Positions 25,749 to 37,100 of a stretch of DNA of 64,000 bases are shown piece after piece (within the stretch, counting starts at the first letter, position 1; every line of letters begins with the position of its first letter). The translations under genes were made by a program, and so were the position numbers. Location: NCBI RefSeq assembly GCF_032854445.1, contig NC_088302.1, forward strand, positions 36,584,191 through 36,648,190, in the 5' to 3' direction. This DNA comes from Liolophura sinensis. Taxonomy: Eukaryota; Mollusca; Polyplacophora; Chitonida; Chitonidae. The notes under the pieces are model-generated. The model saw nothing but the letters and a program-made list of their open reading frames with translations. It was not told the DNA's origin and made no database searches.

Positions 25749-26261
25749 TACAGCTGACTCACCCTGCCAGTGACTTGACTAGAGACTTCAGAACCATTCT
25801 AAATTTTGTGATGGAAATTCACATTTCAAATGAAAAAGCTTTTTATTTGCAGGTGTGAAATTCTGGTTGATTTGTTGGTTTGATTTCTGGACCTTGGGTT
25901 GCAACATTTTCTGATAATTGTAGATATACTGAAATACTAAGTATCACTGCTGCAGGTTTCTTAGGTCTCAATACAGTTTTGCCTTTCTCGCCAATAGGGA
26001 ACTTGATTTCTAAGAATGGATTTATAATGAATGTTAAACAGGAATAAGAATTGGATTAGTGTGTGCACAGGTGTAAAGGTTTATTTGTGATTATTCCTCC
26101 ATAATATGGTGGCATTCAGCACCATTCAATCAATCCGGTGATTATTATTTTGGTCCCACCGACTATCTACATTGCAGCTGGATGTAGAAGTGTTAATATT
26201 TCAAGCTTGCCGCAGCATTGACTAAAATATTGCCAGTGTGGGGTTGGAATCTTGCACAAAT
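25749..26261. other. Spacer between minisatellites
   Basis: No gene or repeat recognised in about 510 bases. Confidence 0.5.
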
Positions 26262-26515
26262 CTTGCTCATGCTAGCAAATCTTGCTCAACAACCTTGAAT
26301 AACCCAATGTACACCCCCAAGCAAGGCTGATATTCAGCCTGCATGAGACCCCACCAACTGCCCAAGGTGGCCCCGTCTAAGCCCATATTCAGCCCACATG
26401 AGCTGTTCACATAAGACCCAAATAGGCCCCATGGACAAATCCATGCGGAACTCACGTGGGACCCATATGGCCCAGGTAGGGCCCGCATGGGCCCCGTCAT
26501 CCAAATCTGGCTGGC
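26262..26515. repeat. GC-rich interspersed block, copy 1
   Basis: Contains 'aaataggccccatggacaaa', 'gtgggacccatatgg' and 'gggcccgcatgg'. Its second half matches the block at 26815-26960. Internal 'cccatatgg/gcccacatg'-type motifs repeat irregularly. Confidence 0.75.
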
Positions 26516-26539
26516 AATAAAGCGATATCCATGTGTCGT

Positions 26540-27238
26540 GTATGTGTAGGGACGGCTATGTGTGTGGTACTTATATGTACCTCTGGTTTGGAGAACCCTG
26601 AACCATATGTGGTCTCTGTACCTCTAGTGTAGTGACAACCCTGAACCCTGTGTGGTATATGTACCTCTAGTGTAGTGACAACCCTGAACAATATGTGATA
26701 TATGTACCTCTAGTGTAGTGACAACTCTGAACCCTATGTGATATATGGACCTCTAGTGTAGTGACAACTCTGAACCCTGTTTGGTATATGTACTTCTAGT
26801 GTAGTCACAAGCCTGAAGCCCATAAGATCCAAATAGGCCCCATGGACAAATCCATGTGGAACCCATGTGGGACCTATATGGGTAGCACATGTGGAGCCTC
26901 ATAGTAACCTACAAAGGGCCCGCATGGATCCCATCATCCAATGCTGCTGGAATGAAGTGACATCCGTGTGTGGTATATGTACTTCTGGTATAGTGACAGC
27001 CCTGTTTAGTATATGTACCTAAGGACAACCCTGAGCCCTGGTTGGTATATTTACCTCTAGTGTAGTGATAGCTCTGAACCCAGTGTGGTATATGTACCTT
27101 TGGTGTAGTGACAGCCCGGAACCCAGTGTGGTATATGTACCTCTAGTGTAGTGACAGCCCTGAGCCCAGTGTGGTATATGTACCTCTAGTTTAGTGACAA
27201 TCCCGAACCCTGTGTGGTATATCTACCTCTAGTGTAGT
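26540..27238. repeat. Degenerate 36-44-bp minisatellite
   Basis: Units of 'tgtggtatatgtacctctag' + 'tgtagtgacaaccctgaaccc' are diverged relatives of the 41-bp array. They are interrupted at 26815-26960 by the second GC-rich block. Confidence 0.85.
26815..26960. repeat. GC-rich interspersed block, copy 2
   Basis: 'aaataggccccatggacaaa', 'tccatgtggaacccatgtgg' and 'gggcccgcatgg' match the second half of 26262-26515. Both copies are embedded in the same minisatellite, so the array and block probably duplicated together. Confidence 0.75.
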
Positions 27239-27490
27239 GACAACCCTGTGTGGTATATCTACCTCTGGTGTAGTGACAACCCTGTGTGGTATATCTACCT
27301 CTGGTGTAGCGACAACCCTGTGTGGTATATCTACCTCTAGTGTAGCGACAACCCTGTGTGGTATATCTACCTCTGGTGTAGCGACAACCCTGTGTGGTAT
27401 ATCTACCTCTGGTGTAGCGACAACCCTGTGTGGTATATCTACCTCTGGTGTAGCGACAACCCTGTGTGGTATATACACTTTTAGTGTAGT
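27239..27490. repeat. 36-bp minisatellite, 7 near-identical units
   Basis: 'gacaaccctgtgtggtatat' + 'ctacctctggtgtagc' recurs at 27239, 27275, 27311, 27347, 27383, 27419 and 27455. As 36 is a multiple of three and the unit has no stop in three frames, periodic 12-residue open frames exist on both strands (two minus, one plus). I regard them as by-products. Confidence 0.95.
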
Positions 27491-27726
27491 GAAAGCCTTG
27501 AATCATGATGCACTCAGCACCTCATACTCAGAAGTATCACAAACAGCTTTATATACTTTAATTAAAAATGTGTGATGATATTCAAACCACTTTTTAGCCT
27601 TCTATAAATTTGCAGTCTCAGGTGACCTAGCAAAATAATAATAGTATTGTGAAATAATACTTCACAATAATGTCCCAATAAGGGCCAATTCGTCGTAGCC
27701 AATTTGATCTGCCAGAAACCTACGAA

Positions 27727-27802
27727 TGGAGGTTGCTGGTTTCCCCCAAGCTTTGCCTAGTTTCCTCACGCCATAATGCTGGCCACGGTCATTTGAAGTT
27801 TG
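27727..27802 (+). mobile_element. SINE family A fragment
   Basis: 'ggtttcccccaagctttgcc' and 'cacgccataatgctggccac' match the body of family A. Both ends are lost. Confidence 0.65.
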
Positions 27803-28815
27803 AAATGTGATTTAAACCATCTGTCTGTTTATCCTGGGGTTACACCTTATAGTGTTACATGTATATATGTTGAGACAAATATAAGAGACCGCTTCGCTGG
27901 CCTGATTCACCTCAAAGTCGAGAGACCTGGTATAATGCAGTTGGGTAGGGTGTCACAGATGCTGTATTGGGCATACTTCAATGGTGGCAGAGTTTTTGGG
28001 CGGTGGCATGGGATCACCCTACCACAAGAAGGAAAATGCACCGCTTTGTGTACACACACTTAATGACTCCTCATCAATGTGTGAGTGAAAAATCATGAAG
28101 TAGACACAATGTCCAAGCATGCATACATACAAATGTAACATAAGATCTTAAACGTACTTGTAAGTATTCCATACAAATGACTGTGGAAAATTTGTCCAGT
28201 CAAATAAATGCAGATACATTTATTTACATACAGCTGTATGCAAGTACAAAATGTCTCATAGATCATACATAATGCGTCGCAGCACGCTCGTCCAGCTTTA
28301 TATTGAACAGTGATTTCTGGACTATTCAGTCCAATTACATTGACCTGGATGCGTGTGTGAGAGCTCTCAGCATCTTGATGGATCACTAACAAAGCTATCT
28401 GTGTGGAATCACATTGACTAGCTGTTGTGGCTAGATCAGCTATAGAAGAACACATGAATGCACCTGAAAGTCGTCCATCCTCTGTGCGGGCTTAAAATCA
28501 TCAGGTGTGAATATTAAGGTTTGATGATAAAGTCAGAGACCTAATCCAGGATGGACATGTGTCGTCTACAGATATGTAGTATTGACTTGCTTCAGCTCCT
28601 TCATGTAACCTATATGTAGTGTGCACTATTATACTGACTTTTCAATAACGAATGCACCAGAATCTCGGAAGCACCATAGCAGCCAATCGGTCATTAATAT
28701 GGTGAGCAGTAGTGCGTTGACATGTAAGATCATTTGATGAGAAAAACACATGTAGCCTTAAAATACATGTAACTTTTAGCCGCTTCCGTGTATATGATCT
28801 TTTTTCACTCCTTGG

Positions 28816-28816
<1 letters not shown>

Positions 28817-28849
<33 letters not shown>

Positions 28850-28861
28850 GACTGGGGGGGG
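28817..28861. repeat. Poly-G tract
   Basis: About 32 consecutive G's, a short 'tgact' break and then 8 more. Length is unreliable in sequencing. It produces a false poly-proline frame on the minus strand and has G-quadruplex potential. Confidence 0.9.
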
Positions 28862-28964
28862 GGAATAGCTGAAGGATCTACATGTATAAAGAAATAATTA
28901 TTAAAAATTGACCTGTGTAATGTGTTTATGAACATGGATAATCTGAGTGGACAAATACAGTTTA

Positions 28965-29290
28965 AGTATCATATTTGTAGTTGACAGAATCTAGCCGATT
29001 TTCTCTACTTTTGTGTAAATACATATAAAAATCCTGATCAGTGTTTTTGAATGTTTAGCTGGAAAAATGAGCTCTATAAGTCACTCTGTTTGTCTGTTGG
29101 TCTGTCAGTCAATTTTTGGCATTCTATGTCGCAGCATAGGCATAGGCCTTGACTAACTTGCTCATTTTTCTGGATTCTTAGATTTCTATTGATTTTAGAA
29201 ATGTGTTTTGAGGTTTGCTTGAATCATGGGATGATGTCCTACTGGAAAAATGTAAGTTTTATCATCAAAAATACTATTTTGTGGCATTTA
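28965..29290 (+). repeat. Interspersed repeat F, copy 1
   Basis: 'ttgacagaatctagc', 'cctgatcagtgttt', 'gagctctataagtcactctg' and 'tgttggtctgtcagtcaat' recur in reverse orientation at 62640-62860. The 3' part ('gggatgatgtcctactgg') also resembles 58225-58390. No coding capacity; an old non-autonomous element of unknown class. Confidence 0.75.
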
Positions 29291-30402
29291 GTTGCCTCTA
29301 AAAATAAACTTAAATTCAGCGAAATTATGGTCATTTATATTATAATGTGTTGCAGTATAACGTAGAAATTTACTGTACATGTAGCTTCTGAGTATAAGGT
29401 CAGGTAGGTAAATCATTTTTACACCTAGGTAATTAAAAGATTTTTTTTAACTGGTGCTTGGAACTCTCGCTTCATTTGACATTCATCTTGTTAAGGATGT
29501 GGGCATCATTCAGGAATTGCTTCAGGGGTAATTCATCTCTGAGGTCACAGTTCAGTAGGGATTTGTCTTGTTCGTCTCTCTGTGGCCAGATTGGGTCTTC
29601 ACGCCACACAGATTTGTTTGGGTAGGGTGACTGTAATTATCTGAATCCGGGTTAAAAGATGTGTAACTGTGATAGTTATTTTATCATCCACTCTGGTAAG
29701 AACCGATTGGCCGATTTAGTGATGGGAGTAGTACATGCCATGCCCTTTGTCCTGAACACAGGTATAAATTATAGAGTGGCGTGGCTGTACACATCAGAGG
29801 TGACCTGAAGTCGTCCTAAGTTACTGGACAAATTGAATTCGACAATCTGCTCTCATCTGAATGAGTTCTCGGTTTGCAAAGCAGCTGATTAATTCTTCTT
29901 TCGTAGCAATAAATTGCGTGGTGTTACGATACTGTAGCAATTCAGTGTTCCCTATGTTTGTTACCATATGAGTTATTTCTGTCCATATGTAGATGTGTGT
30001 CTGACATTCGTGTTTTGGTACTGCAGATCATGTATGTAAATAAATTGTGCCCTTTGGTGATAGAAGCATCAACATGTATATCATGTGTATTTGAAACTAT
30101 GATCAAATGCGTAACTTTTTTCTGAAGAGACACAGATGTTTTTGACACTGAACGTTAATATTTATATTAATATGAACGCGATTGTGATTTATGGGGCACC
30201 ACACCACCTGCATCTTGAAAAGTTTAAAATGCATATTTTTAGTCATGATGGAAAAGTTTATAAAAAAAGCAGCAAATTAAATGTTTGAGTTTACAAGAAG
30301 ACATTTAACACTTGTATGTAACTGTTACACTTTTGTAACACTGAGGAGGGGATTTAGGCCTGTTTTGTGGGTCAGTCACCCCAAGGTTTGAATATGCAGT
30401 GT

Positions 30403-30728
30403 TAGTGAGTGCCTAGGGTTTAACATTGTACTTAACAATTTTTCAGTTATATGACAACAGTTTGACGTTCCAGGATGGATTTCCTCCTCTCTTTTAGCTC
30501 GTGCTGCTTCACTGAGAGGACTTACCGAAGGCAAATAAGCCGCCCCACCCAAGCCCATATACTGATGTGGGTCAACCAGTTGTTGCACTATCCCCTTCAT
30601 GCTGAAAACCAATGGAGGAAGCTACATCTTACTCTGTTAAGGACTTAGGTGTGGCCTGGCTCAGGTTGGATCCTGGATCTACCACCCCCAAAGGGAATGC
30701 TCTACCAACTGAGCCTTTGGGGCCGGTT
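30403..30728 (-). mobile_element. SINE family C, near full length
   Basis: Read on the minus strand it begins 'ccggccccaaaggctcagtt' with an A-box-like 'ggctcagttggtagag'. A B-box region in the middle is followed by 'cctaagtccttaacagagta', then 'ggatagtgcaacaactggtt', and ends 'aaaaattgttaagtacaatg'. It matches copies at 43780 and 61519 end to end. Confidence 0.85.
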
Positions 30729-30835
30729 AGAATATGGATGTTCCCATGATGTTGTATGTTAAACCATTTCCTCAGTGACTGCATTGGAAATGAATGAATA
30801 CGGGATGCGATTAACATTTTTAGATGTGTGGCAAG

Positions 30836-30900
30836 CAGCACTACAAGTCACTCTGTCTCTTTGACTGTCTGTCAGTCAGTAAAATTTTTGACAAATCATA
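30836..30900 (+). repeat. Interspersed repeat F fragment
   Basis: 'acaagtcactctgtctcttt' and 'ctgtctgtcagtcagt' resemble the core of repeat F. Confidence 0.5.
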
Positions 30901-32087
30901 ATTTTCAGCATGGGCTGAACAGTAATATTTAAAAATCACATCTTTTAATAGTTAATTCATTTAAAGAGGTGTCTGCATTGAATATAAGATATGACATCAA
31001 CTTTTGCTAGAATGTTGCAGCAAATCTACAGTTGTTAATACCTGACCTTGACTTTTAGTCTTTTAGGAGAAGTAAGAGGCTTTAATGTTTTCAATTAGTT
31101 AAGGGACCATTAATTAATTTTTTTCTTTGGATGAATTTGACGATCATGATTTTGAACAATAAATCTAGCAACACTTCAGTGTTACACCTCAGATGTACCT
31201 AAAGTATACCCCCAGTACACCTTATTAGGGTAAGGGTTATTAGCACCATACTTTAGTCTTTATTTTCCGTGATGGAAGCTAGCCTTTGTGTTTTTTTGCT
31301 TTTGTTGATGTTATGAAAATCTCATTTTATGGTTGTACGTGGAATATGAAGGTCAGAAGTGCCTTGAGAGACTCGTGGGTGGACATGTATTCTCCTTGGT
31401 CTATGCTCCCAGGCCAGGAGTAAAATTAAACTGAATTGTGGAAATAAAGACAAGTTGTTTTAGACTGGATGTGGTGATTGTGTGTCGGTTAGTGATGGAG
31501 ATTTGCTCCCGGGGCCTCCCATGTGTCATTATTGGGGCAGAGAGTTGGCACCCACAGGGCTGTAAAACCACACAGGTGACAGACAAATACCCTAACCAAG
31601 AGTCAATTAATCTCCAGCCACTGGCCCACGGGTAATGACGGCAGGTCAGTCTCATGTGTCGCCGTGGCGACCAGCATAGCAGCCATTATCTACTTCCCCA
31701 AAAAATGGCCTCTTGCCATTTACAGCCTTATCGGGTACTTTTCCTTAACCATGATTACTTTGTCTTTAAACTGAGACTACCGCATCTTCCGCGTCCAAAG
31801 ACTAGTAAATCGGTTTACTACGTGACCTGTTTTTTGTCTTCATCAGTTAGCAGTGTGTAGTCACTGATCATAAAGCAATTCGGGCCCACATTTGCCTTAT
31901 TTAACTGTCATTAACACTGAGGTTACTTGTTGTTGAAATAGCTGATTATAGATTTGTACAAGGTACATAGACACACATCTGTATTACATCTGAAATAAGT
32001 AGAAAACAAGCCTGAAGGAGCTGTACATGCCAGTTGGAGTATAGTGCAACATTGTCTTGCACATATACAGTTACAATACACATATTA

Positions 32088-32152
32088 CGTGGGAAGGTCT
32101 GCCAGCAACCTGCAAGTGGTCGTGGGTTTCCCCCCAGACTCTGCCCGGTTAA
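32088..32152 (+). mobile_element. SINE family A fragment
   Basis: 'gtgggaaggtctgccagcaa', 'cctgcaagtggtcgtgggtt' and 'actctgcccggtt' match the 5' body. The 3' half is missing. Confidence 0.7.
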
Positions 32153-32849
32153 AAATCAGTGTATTAATAATTAAATACCCATATTAATCTTGTAAAGATT
32201 ATCAAAGCTATAAGCCCAGTAATGCAAATTTTGTCAGAAAATTTTATTGGTTGGAAGCTGTGTCTTCATCAGTTAGCATTTATACATAATGTTAATCATT
32301 AATTGATTAATTTATTTTATTGAGTTCTTTATGCCACAATCAAAAGTTTTTCTCATAATACATTAATGTATGTGACTAGCATTACAGAGGGGGTTGGGTA
32401 AGGCAAGTAATAAAACCACAGCTAAACCCAGCTGAAGTGGATTGATGCATATGACTATAGTAGACTGTTGATAAAGGGTTTACCATATGTGAGAGCTGTA
32501 GATGCCATCAACGAGAGAACAAACAATGGCCCCCAGTAGATTAGTACAGTTATCCTTAAAACTGTCTTAATGTATGATTGTTGACTTGCATGAGAGTGGA
32601 CAGAAGTTTTTGTGGGGAGAGATTAAAATGCACTTTTTGAAGCAAATAACGGCTACAATGTATCACTTTTGGTGCCTAAAGTGACATTTTTAGAGTAACA
32701 TTTCTTCCCTACCTTTCATAAACAAACATTTCAATCTTTCTGTTAGTACAGAACTGTAAAAATGAGGGAAAAAATAGTAAATTCATATACATGCCCTATT
32801 GATCAATGAACAAGTGATCTGGAGATCAGAGCCAGTGAAGAGATTGATC

Positions 32850-33060
32850 TTCAACCTTTTTGACCTCTGAAGTACTTTTTTCAGTGGAATTTATGCATAT
32901 AATTATTATGAAAATGACACCAAAATGATTTGTTCATATGTCAATAAAGATGCAAACTTCATAAACAGCACGTCTAGCAGATGATTTCTCTTATAGCCCA
33001 TAGTTTTCTCGGAATGCTTCAAAGTGTAGGTCACAGTAGGTGGTTGAGAAGGTTGGAGAA
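32850..33060 (+). repeat. Interspersed repeat G, copy 1
   Basis: 'tgacctctgaagtactttt', 'atgcatataattattatgaa' and 'aatgacaccaaaatgatttg' match 44480-44720 (same strand). Reverse-orientation copies are at 52290-52530 and 55960-56275. No coding capacity. Confidence 0.75.
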
Positions 33061-33994
33061 GTAGGGTATTTATAAAAAAATGAGTGAGTGAACAGATAGT
33101 TTGAACAGATTAGCAAGTGAAGAAATACTTCAGTGAGTGAGTGAACCATACTTTAAACAGATGAACAAGTGAAATGATAATTTGAATAAATGAGTAAGTA
33201 AATAGGTCGTACTCCCACCACTGCATGTAAAACTGTGCCAGGATTGGATTTGCAGGAATTATTTTGTTTTGCTTGTTTGTTTTGGGTTTTTTTGTTTGGT
33301 GGTTTTTGATTAATGATTTATGTCGCACCACAGAATATTTCACATTTAAGATCCCAGTTAGGTTTATTTATAATAGTGGTGAGGAGAAAAAAAACAGTGG
33401 CACACCAGAAAAACACATGGCTACAACATATAACCTTTCCAGCAAGGGCTGTGGAAATGAGTATGCTTGGAGTTAGGTATTAGTTGCACTGGCAACAACC
33501 ATATTTAAATAATGTTTGACTAAGATACATTACAGATCTTTGCGTGTAACTTCAGAAATACACTTTTTCTAAAGGTCAGACATATTGATTCACTGTTGAT
33601 TTAGAAGAATGTCACCATCTTGCAGCTGGGACCAGTCGACTTACCTGTAACATTTGATACCAGCTCATAAATGACTGTCTCCCATCCAGTCCAGTGCCAT
33701 AGTTAACCTGCTAACACAGTAAATGAGCTACATCAGGGCTGTGTGTCTTTCCTCGATGCATCCAAGTTAGAATTATTTATGGTCATATTTATGTAAAACT
33801 TTCATAATGGTGAGGTATAGGTAACCATCAAAATGGTTATATTTAGTAAAGTAATATTTATTGCCAAGGTTTAATTTCTTTTCCATTTTAGATGAAGGCT
33901 AATGGCTGTCTGTTGGGAAGATGCCTGTCTCTATTTCATGCCGTCCCTGTTTAACTGATACATTCTTTGATGCCAATGTGCATAGCCTGGGACT

Positions 33995-34167
33995 AACATA
34001 ACAGATATACGTCAGATAATGTATATTTCTACATACAAGCAGACTAGAATCTTTGCACAGCACGGCCACCAATGGGAAAAGTTGTCAGTAACTTTGCAAT
34101 TAATTATTTAACCCAGACACTCCTGTTGACAGTATTTTAGCAAATAAATAAAATAAATAAATAATTC
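33995..34167 (+). mobile_element. SINE family B remnant abutting exon 2
   Basis: 'gggaaaagttgtcagtaact' resembles the middle of family B, and the end is an A-rich '(aaata)n' tail at 34142-34165. The tail stops about 20 bases before the splice acceptor of the first visible dehydrogenase exon. Confidence 0.45.
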
Positions 34168-34187
34168 AATCTCCTCTCTGTACCCAG

Positions 34188-37100
34188 GCTTGCCAGCAGA
34201 CCTAACAGGTCGAGTGGTCATTGTCACAGGGGGCGCCACTGGTATAGGGAAAGAAGTGACCATTGCGCTAGCCAGCAGGAAAGCCACTGTTGTAATTGGT
34301 AAGTATTACCTGTAAGTAAGTTGTAATGAGTGTTGTAAACAAGGGAGAAACACAAGTGCATGTTGGACTTGTTTGATTCAGGCTTGAAGCTTCAATTGGC
34401 TGACCAGTGCCATTCTCCCTGTGCTTAGTGTCTGAATGAGGAAGTGCAAATTAAGATTGCCGGTTTAAAGCCTGAAATATAGTTTGTAATTGACTTCCAT
34501 GTACATGTAGTAGAGACAAACTCTTTGATCACATGTCTACATTACAGTTCAGTTCCATTTATTTTATTATGGCCGGTAAGGATGTCAGTAATTTACTTCT
34601 TTGTCGGCGTTACTTTACTTTATTTGATTGGTGTTTAACGCCGTACTCAAGAATATTTCAGTTATACAACTGCGGGCAACATTATGGTCAGAGGAATCTG
34701 GGCAAAACCCGGGGAAAACCCGTGGCTATCCGCAGGTTGGCAAGTCAGTGTGATTTGTTCTTAGTTATATAACTCTTCACTGTTTCAGCATCAAAGGATA
34801 TTGACATGATGGAGCAGACTGTGGCATGTATCAATCAGCAGAATCCAGAGGCAAGAGGTGAGCTAGCTGTGATGTCCTGCAAAATGCAGATGTTGTCATC
34901 CAAACTAATCAAGTTTTATTTAAAATTGTAAATGGAGTAAAAAATATGATGGTGTACTAATAAAGAGTTTAATTTGTATGAATGTCACCCTTAATGTTTA
35001 GACTGAATGTTGGAATGTCTGTCAGCAGACATGGTCATGGGTTTCCCCCAGTCTCCTCCTGGTTACACCGACTATAATGCTGGCCATCGCCGTATAAGTG
35101 AAATATTCTTGAGTACAGTGTAAAACACCCATCAGATAAATAAATATATAACTACAGTTTCGGATTAGAATCTTCAATTTTTTTCTAGATAAATCATTTT
35201 ATGGCTTGTGTTAAAAGTTAAAAGATGGGAGATCAAAACTTTGACTTAATGACAAACCAACCAATGTACGAACAGACTTACAGAGCTTCTTGTTGTAGAC
35301 CTTACTGTAGGCTAGGATTCAGTGCTGTACATGTACAACACATGTAATCATGTGCAGGGAATGTGTCTGTAATGCAATTTGGGACTGTCAGCATTATTTA
35401 TTTATTGATTTATTTGACTGGTGTTTTACGCCGTACTCAAGGATATTTCACTTATACGACGGCGACCAGCATTATGGTGGGAGGGAACCGGACAGAGCCC
35501 GGGGGAAACCCATGACTATCCACAGAATGCCTGTCAGCATTATTAAAACTGTAATACTGTAATTCTTCAACCTTTACACGTTTACAAGGTGATTTTTCAA
35601 ACATATTCTGAAGGCATTATTCTGCGTAAACTGATAATTTTGTACTTTTTGTGCAACCAATCCGACCAAGGTATTTTTGTCTCCAATATCAAAAGGGTTG
35701 AGGAATTAGGGTACTGCCTGTTTTGTTTGACTCTGTCTAGATTTAGACTCTTTAAGCTGTTGGCTGTATCCAGTTATGTGATGACCCCGATTCTCACCAG
35801 CGTTGTCACTGGGAATTAAGTCCCGCTCATGCTGGCTTCCTGTTGGTCCATGGGAAAGTCTGCCAACACACTGTGTATGGTCGTGGGTTTTCCGCGGGCT
35901 CTGGCGGGTTTCCTCCCGCTATAATGCTGGGCGTGAAATATTATTGAGTATCAATCAAATAAACAGATAAATAAATAAGTAAATCAGATTTTATCTCATT
36001 ATGATGCTACAGGCTCCTCGATCCACTCGTGAGAATTTTTTCAAACTGTATGTGTGTCTCATTTCCTTTTGATTTTAGTGTTTCTATTAAATATGTGCCT
36101 CATCTTCTTCCAAGCAGAAAAATGACTGTAATATTTATGTTTAATTTGCCTGATTTTAACGACAGTATGTTAAGATTAGGTTAGACTGACCTGCCTATCT
36201 ATATTTAGTTCAAGGACCAGAAGTCTCTCTCGCTGTTGGGTCAATTTTGATACCAGTTCTATAGGTATAGCTCTACTAAAACAATAATTTTGTCTATGAA
36301 CAAAACTATGATTTTGTTAGAAATCACATTATCTAGTTAATCCAGTGTAAAAGGACCATCACTTTTATCACATTTTAGCACTAGTAAAGTACCCTGTAAG
36401 TACTTACAGTGTGCCCTTCGATAATGAGATGGATCGTATTATTGAGCGGCTTTGCCCATCTGTTTGCACACAAACTTTTTGATGTTGCCACCATATCTAC
36501 GAAACTGCTTCACTTACAATATCAAATTTCTTTTTCCTTCTGCTCCCAGACATGCCAGAGAAGGAATCCGTCAAAAATTAAAAGGCATTTTGTTAGAGGT
36601 GCAAAATTTTTAAATTCTATAAATTGCATATTTACTAAACATGACTATTACTGAAAGGATTCATTGAAGCTAAAATTTGATTCTTTCATTGGTGTTTTAC
36701 ACCATACTCAAGAATATTTCACTTATACCACAACGGCCAACATTATGGTCTGAAGATACTGGACAGAGCCCAGAGAAAACCCATGACCATCCGCAACTTG
36801 CTGCCAGACCTTCCCACTTACAGCCAGACATGAAGCTAATGGTACTCATTATATAACCCATATATACATGTATTCCAAAAAACACAGTGCGAGTCAGACG
36901 TCTTTATTTTGTTTATTATTAATAGTGGAGTACATGGTGTTAAACTTGGCTTCATTTGGATCCATCCAAGGCTTTGTGAAAAAGTTTACCAACAGCTATA
37001 GCCAGCTGGACATACTGATAAACAATGGTAGGTATTCCTTTTCTCACCAAATCATTGCAGATTGTGTGTTATGGTATCCTAGTTGTACTTCATAACTTAT

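Larger units (their letters stand above)
27491..30402. other. Spacer, possibly upstream part of the DHRSX-like gene
   Basis: No exon recognised. It includes a SINE A fragment, a poly-G tract and an interspersed repeat (each listed separately). A 120-codon minus frame at 28093-28455 has mixed composition and no known motif; it could be a real terminal exon of an unknown gene but nothing else supports it. The missing first exon of the dehydrogenase may lie here or farther left. Confidence 0.4.
30901..33994. other. Spacer or intron upstream of DHRSX-like exons
   Basis: No coding exon identified. It contains a SINE A fragment and a G-family repeat (listed). At 33075-33205 there is a loose run of 'gagtgagtgaa' motifs. 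The hydrophobic frame at 33264-33476 arises from a T/G-rich low-complexity stretch and is not accepted as the missing first exon. Confidence 0.4.

Noticed and set aside
28642-28935. Proline-rich protein on the minus strand
   Set aside because: The Pro run is the poly-G tract read on the other strand.
33264-33476. Hydrophobic N-terminus as first exon of the DHRSX-like gene
   Set aside because: The hydrophobic residues come from a T/G-rich low-complexity stretch. No donor in the required phase with a sensible junction to 34188 was found.
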